Of a stretch of DNA of 11,124 bases, positions 6,774-11,124 are shown one piece after another. The position numbers and the translations under genes are program-made. How positions within the stretch are numbered: the stretch's first letter is position 1; every line of letters starts with the position of its first letter. The stretch is from Pseudomonadota bacterium (GTDB lineage: Bacteria > Pseudomonadota > Gammaproteobacteria > Pseudomonadales > Azotimanducaceae): contig JAQBYL010000104.1 in the NCBI GenBank assembly GCA_027622495.1, positions 1 to 11,124 on the forward strand. Reading direction: 5' to 3'. Under the pieces are notes generated by a model. That model ran no database searches and was not told the DNA's origin. It worked only from the letters and a program-made list of their open reading frames with translations.

Positions 6774-7829
6774 TTACGTGGGTCCGCCGTTGCCCGCAGG
6801 TATTGCAGGCACAAAACGGTAGTGCGGATCGCGGGCAATGTTGTTTTTGATGTTCATTATTTCCCGCCAGGTGGCGAGCAGGCCATGCGGCGCCGGTGGC
6901 AGATCATGCTCCAGGGTTTTGCGTAACTCCGGCAGGTTGAAAAACGGAACTGCCGGATACATGTGATGTTCCAGATGGTATTGCATGTTCCAGTAGTAGA
7001 AGGCCGGTAGCCATGAGCAGGTGAATGTACGGGTGCTGTACCGGAAATCGGCGATGTCCGGATTCATACCGTAGTGCTGAGCGATGCCGCACACAAAGCC
7101 AAGCCAGCCGCAATACTGAGTTCCGAAAGTAAACAGAACAATCGCAAACCAGTGCCCGCTCAGGATGAATGCGATGGCAAGCAGCGCATGTCCGATCAGG
7201 AGCGTGCGCGCCCAGTTGCGATGTTTTAAACGCAGGCGCGCATTACTTTCCGGCAGCACGTACTGATACCAGTCCCCCTGCAGTTTACCGTTGGCGTGTC
7301 GCCAGGTGGTTTTCAACCGCTGCCAGGTGGCGCTCGGGTTCCAGGCGAAAAGACCCAGCCACACAGAGAAACGTTTGAGGCTGAACTTTACCGGCAGCAC
7401 TACTTCTCCATCATGCGCGCGGTGGCAGGTTGCCATGTGGTGGAGCGGATGGCTCTGCTGGTACCAGAGGTAGTCTGACCAGCTGATGAACGCGTAGACC
7501 TTCTCAAAAAATTCGTTCAAAGCACGGGATTTGAACACCGTGCGGTGCTGCAGTTCGTGAATAGCGATCAGACCCATGAAAGGTCCGATGGTCCCGTGAG
7601 CGAAGAGTGCCGCGATCAGCGCTGGAACGCTCCACCACCAGTTTGATCCATCAATGGTCAGGTAAAGCTGATAGCAGACAAAGGCGGTGAAAAAAAACAG
7701 ACCCAGATGCAACCCGGTCTGCAGCCAGCCGCGCAGGTTGCTGCGTTGCATGAGGCGTGTGAGATCGGCCCGATCCAGCGGCGTCCGGTACCAGTCGATG
7801 GCAATGTCGGATGAATATTTCGCGTTCAC
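6774..7829 (-). CDS. Fatty acid desaturase family membrane di-iron protein
   Basis: An integral membrane protein of 351 residues, with the three histidine boxes of the fatty acid desaturase/hydroxylase superfamily: H91-ELQ-H95, H127-PL-H130-H131 and H285-LE-H288-H289. H252 in AQHYG is a likely extra iron ligand. Hydrophobic spans lie at about 38-56, 64-90, 207-235 and nearby, in the usual two-hairpin layout with the boxes facing the cytoplasm. The family uses O2 and ferredoxin-, rubredoxin- or cytochrome b5-type electrons to desaturate or hydroxylate an acyl chain or similar lipid. Substrate and position are unknown. The start is GTG at 7829, fixed by AAGGA 6 bases upstream. It is the first gene of an operon with the DUF1272 and kinase genes and is divergent from the BVMO gene. 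Confidence 0.93.
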   Translation of the reverse strand: MNAKYSSDIAIDWYRTPLDRADLTRLMQRSNLRGWLQTGLHLGLFFFTAFVCYQLYLTIDGSNWWWSVPALIAALFAHGTIGPFMGLIAIHELQHRTVFKSRALNEFFEKVYAFISWSDYLWYQQSHPLHHMATCHRAHDGEVVLPVKFSLKRFSVWLGLFAWNPSATWQRLKTTWRHANGKLQGDWYQYVLPESNARLRLKHRNWARTLLIGHALLAIAFILSGHWFAIVLFTFGTQYCGWLGFVCGIAQHYGMNPDIADFRYSTRTFTCSWLPAFYYWNMQYHLEHHMYPAVPFFNLPELRKTLEHDLPPAPHGLLATWREIMNIKNNIARDPHYRFVPAIPAGNGGPT

Positions 7830-7835
7830 CCTGTT

Positions 7836-7840
7836 TCCTT
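7836..7840 (-). promoter_or_regulatory. Ribosome binding site for the desaturase GTG start
   Basis: On the minus strand AAGGA stands 6 bases before GTG (7827-7829). The 10-bp tandem repeat begins directly upstream of it. Confidence 0.6.
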
Positions 7841-7860
7841 GTTGTGCGGTGTTGTGCGGT
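7841..7860. repeat. Perfect tandem repeat, 2 x 10 bp
   Basis: GTTGTGCGGT occurs at 7841-7850 and again at 7851-7860. The following bases (TTGCGGG, TTGCGGTTTGCG) are degenerate echoes. It lies in the probable 5' leader of the desaturase operon, just upstream of its ribosome binding site. Confidence 0.85.
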
Positions 7861-7911
7861 TGGTTTTGCGGGTTGCGGTTTGCGCGTCTTTCACGCTACC
7901 CGATCCGGCGG

Positions 7912-7923
7912 GTTGCGCGCAAC
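7912..7923. promoter_or_regulatory. 12-bp perfect palindrome, possible operator
   Basis: GTTGCGCGCAAC is its own reverse complement and lies between the divergent desaturase and BVMO genes, about 100 bases before the BVMO start. The position suits a dimeric regulator, but no regulator gene is in the window. The core is rich in CpG, so a chance palindrome is possible. Confidence 0.35.
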
Positions 7924-8009
7924 GACAAACGCCTGTCCGGGACTAAACACCGCAAAGGCGCAGATAGATCGCAATGCGCTAGAATTGGCGGTTGAACTGT
8001 GCGGCAGCT

Positions 8010-8014
8010 GGAGG
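8010..8014 (+). promoter_or_regulatory. Ribosome binding site that fixes the BVMO GTG start
   Basis: GGAGG is followed by 8 bases and then GTG at 8023-8025. This favours 8023 over the in-frame GTG at 7999, which has no comparable site. Confidence 0.7.
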
Positions 8015-8022
8015 TGCCAGAG

Positions 8023-9663
8023 GTGTCTGAGGTAAAAAAAGTCGACATCGCAATCGTCGGAGCCGGGTTTGCCGGCATGTATGCCACTCACCGTTTCAGA
8101 GCGCTGGGTCTGAATGTTGTTGCCCTCGAAGCGGGCACCGATGTGGGCGGAACCTGGTACTGGAACCGCTACCCGGGGGCGCGATGCGATGTCCCGAGCC
8201 TCGAGTACTCGTTTGGTTTTTCGCCGGAGCTTGAAAAGGAATGGGACTGGCCTGAGGTGTTTTCTGCTCAGCCGGACATCCTTCGCTATGCAAATCACGT
8301 TGCGGATCGATTTGATCTGCGCCGTGATATCCGCTTCAACACCCGGGTTGTTGCCGTTGACTATCAGCAGGCAGACAAGCGCTGGCGGCTGACAACGGAT
8401 GCAGGGGAGGTGGTCGAGGCACGCTTCTGCGTCATGGCGACGGGCTGTCTGTCGGTTCCCAACAAGCCGGAATTTCCTGGCGCGGATGATTTCGCCGGCA
8501 CTGTTCTGCATACCGGGCTGTGGCCAAAAGAACCCGTTGATCTCTCTAACAAGCGGGTTGGCGTGATCGGTACCGGCTCATCCGGGGTCCAGGCGATCCC
8601 GGAGCTTGCCAGGCTTGCGGGTCATCTGACTGTCTTCCAGCGTTCCCCCGTTTATACCGTGCCTGCCAATCGCAAGCGTATGCGGGCCGCTGTGCAGGAG
8701 GAATTCCGCGAAAATTATACCGAGATCCGCCAGATGCAGCAGAACAATGCCGGTGGGGTGTCGGGTTTTCGACCGGTCAAGAGCGTGGCGGTGCGCAGCC
8801 CCACGGTTCTGGCCGATCGTGCACCAAACGACATCCTGCGTCTGACCCCTGAACAACGGGCAAAGCTGGTGGAGCGGCAGGGTCTGAATGTTCTGCTCGG
8901 CTTTCGCGATGTGTACACCGATGTTGCGGCCAACGAAGTAGCGAACGAAGTGTTCCGTGACGGCATTCGCTCACTGGTCAAAGACCCGCAGGTGGCAGAA
9001 GTGCTGTGCCCCGTGGACTACGGGCTCGGCTGTAAGCGGCAGGTTCTCGATCGCGACTACTACGACACCTTTAACCGCGACAACGTAACCCTGGTGGATG
9101 TGAAGGCGGCCCCCATCGAGTCCCTGACTGCCACCGGCGTGCAGACCACAGATGCCCACTACAATCTGGACGTATTGATTTACGCCACAGGATTTGATGC
9201 CATGACCGGTGCGTTGCTCAAAGCCAACATCACCGGGCGGGATGGTCTGGCCCTTAAAACCAAGTGGGAGCACGGTCCGCTTGCTTACCTCGGCCTGCAG
9301 ATGCACGGCTTTCCCAATCTCTTTACTGTCACCGGTCCCGGCAGTCCATCGGTGCTGTGCAACATGCTGGTGGCGATCGAACAGCACGTGAACTGGATCG
9401 CCGACTGCGTGGGTTACCTGGATGCCAACAGTCTTTCGACCATCGAGCCTTTGCCTGCCTCCGAACTCGATTGGGTAGGTCACGTCAACGAAGTTGCGCA
9501 AGGCACCATGTACACCACGCCATCCTGCAATTCCTGGTACCTGGGGGCCAATATTCCGGGTAAACCGCGGATCTTCATGCCCTACGTGGGTGGCTATGCG
9601 AAGTACCGGGTGCGCTGTGAGCAGATCGCGGCGAAGGATTACGAGGGCTTTCAGCTCGGGTGA
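8023..9663 (+). CDS. Flavin-containing Baeyer-Villiger monooxygenase (CHMO/PAMO-like)
   Basis: A type I Baeyer-Villiger monooxygenase of 546 residues, using FAD and NADPH to insert oxygen beside a ketone and form an ester or lactone. The N-terminal FAD loop GAGFAG is at 13-18. YPGARCD at 50-56 ends in the conserved active-site aspartate. The BVMO fingerprint F157-A-G159-T-V-L-H163-T-G-L-W167-P168 is complete, which separates it from plain flavin monooxygenases. The NADPH loop GTGSSG is at 183-188, and R339 in GCKRQVLD matches the catalytic arginine of phenylacetone monooxygenase. Length is usual for the cyclohexanone/phenylacetone monooxygenase group. The GTG start at 8023 (MSEVKKVDIAIVG) has GGAGG 8 bases upstream. 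The gene appears monocistronic, divergent from the desaturase operon, with 187 bases before the next gene. Substrate is unknown, and a cyclic, aryl or steroid-like ketone would be typical. Confidence 0.95.
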   Translation: MSEVKKVDIAIVGAGFAGMYATHRFRALGLNVVALEAGTDVGGTWYWNRYPGARCDVPSLEYSFGFSPELEKEWDWPEVFSAQPDILRYANHVADRFDLRRDIRFNTRVVAVDYQQADKRWRLTTDAGEVVEARFCVMATGCLSVPNKPEFPGADDFAGTVLHTGLWPKEPVDLSNKRVGVIGTGSSGVQAIPELARLAGHLTVFQRSPVYTVPANRKRMRAAVQEEFRENYTEIRQMQQNNAGGVSGFRPVKSVAVRSPTVLADRAPNDILRLTPEQRAKLVERQGLNVLLGFRDVYTDVAANEVANEVFRDGIRSLVKDPQVAEVLCPVDYGLGCKRQVLDRDYYDTFNRDNVTLVDVKAAPIESLTATGVQTTDAHYNLDVLIYATGFDAMTGALLKANITGRDGLALKTKWEHGPLAYLGLQMHGFPNLFTVTGPGSPSVLCNMLVAIEQHVNWIADCVGYLDANSLSTIEPLPASELDWVGHVNEVAQGTMYTTPSCNSWYLGANIPGKPRIFMPYVGGYAKYRVRCEQIAAKDYEGFQLG

Positions 9664-9677
9664 AGGCTCGGGTGAAG
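9654..9677 (+). repeat. Perfect tandem repeat, 2 x 12 bp, duplicating the BVMO stop
   Basis: GCTCGGGTGAAG at 9654-9665 is repeated at 9666-9677. The first copy holds the BVMO TGA (9661-9663). The repeat is four codons long, so the second copy supplies another in-frame TGA at 9673-9675. Confidence 0.9.
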
Positions 9678-9850
9678 AGAGGTAGGCATGGTGGCGTCTC
9701 GTGTTTAGCGCTGCCTGCCCCCAACTAAATTTGAGCGTTGATCGGCTAAGCGGTTACGATTGACAACGCGGACGTGGGAAAGGGGCCAGACGGCTGCTTT
9801 GTGCGTTGCGTTTTAATCAAGACGATATCTGAAGGGGAGGCGTTTTTTCG
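9664..9850 (+). promoter_or_regulatory. Spacer before the molybdenum-hydroxylase genes, with a weak promoter candidate
   Basis: GGTAGGCA (9681-9688) can pair with TGCCTGCC (9712-9719) in RNA, with one G-U pair and a 23-base loop. There is no T-tract, so it is a poor terminator. TTGAGC at 9731-9736 and TACGAT at 9755-9760 are 18 bases apart and each match sigma70 consensus at 4 of 6 positions. GGGGAGG at 9834-9840 is the ribosome binding site of the next gene, 10 bases from its ATG. No coding sequence was seen here. Confidence 0.35.
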
Positions 9851-10711
9851 ATGAGATACGAGGCACCATCAACCACCAAAGAGGCAGTGAACCTGCTGGC
9901 CAAAGCAAAGGGCGCTGCGTACGTTCTGGCTGGCGGCACCGATCTGCTGGTTCGAATGAAGAGCGATCTGATCGAGCCTGACCTGATCGTCGATATCAAG
10001 CGCATCAAAGGGATGTGCGAAATTAAAAAAACCGAAAGCGGTTTCACCATCGGTGCCTGTGTAAGTGCAGCACAGATGGGTGAACACAGTGGCCTGAAGA
10101 AAGCCTGGCCCGGTGTTGTGGAAGCGGCCAACCTGATCGGCTCGGACCAGATCCAGGGCAGATGCACGGTGGTCGGCAACCTGTGTAATGCCTCCCCCGC
10201 TGCAGACAGTGTGCCTGCCATGATCGCGGCTGGTGCAAAGGTCGTGATTGCCGGTCCCAACGGAAAACGAACGGTTTCGATCGACAAGGTTGTGACCGGG
10301 CCCGGGAAGACCTCGCTAAAGAAAGGCGAAGTCGTTGAGGCGATCACCTTAGCCAAGCCGGAACCAAAAACCGGTGACGCCTATCTGCGCTTTATACCCC
10401 GTACAGAAATGGACATTGCCGTCTGCAGTGCCGGTGTCAGCATGACCCTCGGCGCCAAAGGCGTTGTGAAGAAGGCATGCGTCGTGCTGGGTGCAGTTGG
10501 CCCCACCGCGGTGATCGTCCCGGCAGCGGCCAAAGCAATCATCGGCACCAAACTGGACGATGCTGCTCTCGCAAAGCTTACGGCAGCATGCGAAAAGGCC
10601 TGCGCGCCCATCGATGACAAACGGGGAACCATCGAGTTTCGAACAGAAGTTGCCGGTGTGCTTGCACGCCGTGCAGCCAAAATTGCTTACGATCGCGCGG
10701 GAGGGAAATAA
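9851..10711 (+). CDS. FAD-binding (medium, CoxM/XdhB-like) subunit of a molybdenum hydroxylase
   Basis: The FAD subunit (286 residues) of a xanthine-dehydrogenase-family enzyme. It passes electrons from the iron-sulfur subunit to an acceptor after the molybdenum subunit hydroxylates a substrate with water. The FAD pyrophosphate loops are AGGTDLL at 27-33 and TVVGNLCNASPAAD at 106-119. The C-terminal third matches the CO-dehydrogenase flavoprotein C-terminal domain, from about residue 175 to RAAKIAYD. There is no room for the extra ~40-residue 4Fe-4S insertion of 4-hydroxybenzoyl-CoA reductase beta subunits, so that enzyme is less likely. ATG at 9851 follows GGGGAGG by 10 bases. The 2Fe-2S subunit starts 2 bases after the stop, giving the M-S order usual for CO-dehydrogenase-like operons. 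The substrate cannot be told from this subunit, and the CO-dehydrogenase name is structural only. Confidence 0.93.
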   Translation: MRYEAPSTTKEAVNLLAKAKGAAYVLAGGTDLLVRMKSDLIEPDLIVDIKRIKGMCEIKKTESGFTIGACVSAAQMGEHSGLKKAWPGVVEAANLIGSDQIQGRCTVVGNLCNASPAADSVPAMIAAGAKVVIAGPNGKRTVSIDKVVTGPGKTSLKKGEVVEAITLAKPEPKTGDAYLRFIPRTEMDIAVCSAGVSMTLGAKGVVKKACVVLGAVGPTAVIVPAAAKAIIGTKLDDAALAKLTAACEKACAPIDDKRGTIEFRTEVAGVLARRAAKIAYDRAGGK

Positions 10712-10713
10712 TC

Positions 10714-11124
10714 GTGGCCGGAGTACATGTATCAACAACAGTTAATGGGGACGATGTCGAGTTCGTCTGTCATCCGGGCGAAACACTGCTGGATGCGCTG
10801 CGTAACCGCGTGGGCTTAACCGGTGCCAAAGAAGGCTGTGGAACCGGCGACTGTGGTGCCTGCAGCGTGACCGTGGATGGTCGCCTCGTGTGTTCCTGCC
10901 TGGTGCTGGGAGCAGAAGTCGAAGGCCGTGAAGTGACGACGGTTGAAGGCATGGCGAATGGCAATCGCCTGCATCCGTTGCAGTCAAAGTTCATTGAGCA
11001 TGCCGCGTTGCAGTGTGGCGTGTGCACACCGGGTTTTCTGATTGCGGCAAAAGCCCTGCTCGATCGCAATCCCGATCCGACCGAACAACAGATTCGCTAT
11101 GCCCTGGCCGGAAATCTGTGCCGC
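10714..11124 (+). CDS. 2Fe-2S (small, CoxS-like) subunit of the molybdenum hydroxylase, 3' truncated
   Basis: The first 137 residues of the iron-sulfur subunit, cut by the window end. The plant-type ferredoxin cluster uses C42, C47, C50 and C62 in GCGTGDCGAC and the following strand. The second cluster in the helical domain has C101 and C104 in QCGVCTPGF and C136 in the final NLCR. The next expected cysteine (C-R-C) lies just past the edge. Cysteine numbers and spacing match CoxS of CO dehydrogenase. The start is GTG at 10714, 2 bases after the FAD-subunit stop, with GGGAGGG at 10699-10705 and an 8-base spacer, so the two genes are clearly one operon. About 20-30 residues and then the large molybdopterin subunit are expected beyond the window. 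Confidence 0.93.
   Translation, partial: MAGVHVSTTVNGDDVEFVCHPGETLLDALRNRVGLTGAKEGCGTGDCGACSVTVDGRLVCSCLVLGAEVEGREVTTVEGMANGNRLHPLQSKFIEHAALQCGVCTPGFLIAAKALLDRNPDPTEQQIRYALAGNLCR

Larger units (their letters stand above)
7830..8022. promoter_or_regulatory. Divergent control region between desaturase operon and BVMO
   Basis: It contains a 10-bp perfect tandem repeat next to the desaturase ribosome binding site (7841-7860), trailed by a GC/T-rich echo of it up to about 7886. It also holds a perfect 12-bp palindrome at 7912-7923 and a TAGAAT hexamer at 7980-7985 that is a fair -10 for the BVMO. No matching -35 is seen 16-18 bases before TAGAAT, so the promoter call is weak. Confidence 0.45.

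Noticed and set aside
7999..8022. Earlier GTG start for the BVMO
   Set aside because: The GTG at 8023 has GGAGG at 8-base spacing and gives the usual BVMO N-terminus. The earlier start would place that site inside the coding region.
7891..8511. 206-codon open frame on - over the BVMO 5' end
   Set aside because: It is antisense to the FAD-binding region of the BVMO, the translation has no family features, and it would overlap the divergent control region.
8971..9501. 176-codon open frame on - inside the BVMO
   Set aside because: Antisense shadow of the BVMO C-terminal half, without a plausible ribosome binding site or domain.
9760..9765. Perfect TTGACA -35 hexamer
   Set aside because: No acceptable -10 hexamer lies 16-18 bases downstream, where the sequence is a G-rich run.
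10349..10738. 129-codon open frame on - over the FAD subunit
   Set aside because: Antisense to the conserved C-terminal domain of the FAD subunit and to the start of the 2Fe-2S subunit, with no recognisable features.
9851..11124. Aerobic CO dehydrogenase
   Set aside because: Subunit types fit, but the decisive large subunit is outside the window and the FAD subunit motifs are shared with many other molybdenum hydroxylases.
1..11124. CRISPR arrays, tRNA or rRNA genes, insertion sequences
   Set aside because: No spaced repeats, cloverleaf-type sequence, rRNA-like stretch or transposase-like protein was seen. The short tandem repeats have only two units and no spacers.

Overview
The window is moderately GC-rich DNA, densely packed with genes. 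It is most likely from an aerobic, probably aquatic or marine gammaproteobacterium that degrades hydrophobic or aromatic compounds. That placement is an inference from protein style (Rieske dioxygenase, BphB-like dehydrogenase, cytochrome P450, Baeyer-Villiger monooxygenase, DUF1272, CoxM/CoxS-type subunits) and is not proven. There is no rRNA, tRNA, CRISPR array, transposase, transporter or regulator gene in the window.

Layout. (1) Bases 1-150 (+) encode what looks like the last ~45 residues of a second P450, behind an in-frame TAA. It converges on and overlaps a complete P450 gene. (2) 1961-116 (-): an AHSA1-type SRPBCC protein followed by the complete P450. (3) 1962-2171: a divergent control region with a perfect 12-bp tandem repeat. 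(4) 2172-5384 (+): a four-gene operon joined by stop/start overlaps. It encodes the Rieske dioxygenase large and small subunits, a BphB-like cis-dihydrodiol dehydrogenase with a TTG start, and a GNAT acetyltransferase. (5) 7829-5398 (-): an operon of fatty-acid-desaturase-family membrane protein, DUF1272 Cys-rich protein and APH/EcKinase-like phosphotransferase. (6) 7830-8022: a second divergent control region with a 10-bp tandem repeat and a 12-bp palindrome. (7) 8023-9663 (+): a Baeyer-Villiger monooxygenase. (8) 9851-11124 (+): the FAD subunit and the window-truncated 2Fe-2S subunit of a xanthine-dehydrogenase-family molybdenum hydroxylase. Its Mo subunit presumably lies just outside.

How the genes may work together (inference). 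The Rieske pair would cis-dihydroxylate an aromatic or unsaturated ring and the SDR would re-aromatise or oxidise the diol. The P450 and BVMO would hydroxylate and insert oxygen next to a ketone, and the molybdenum enzyme would hydroxylate with water. The Rieske and P450 enzymes need ferredoxin and reductase partners, and a diol product would need a ring-cleavage enzyme. None of these is encoded here, so the pathway is either spread across neighbouring DNA or relies on shared redox partners. The native substrate cannot be read from the sequence.
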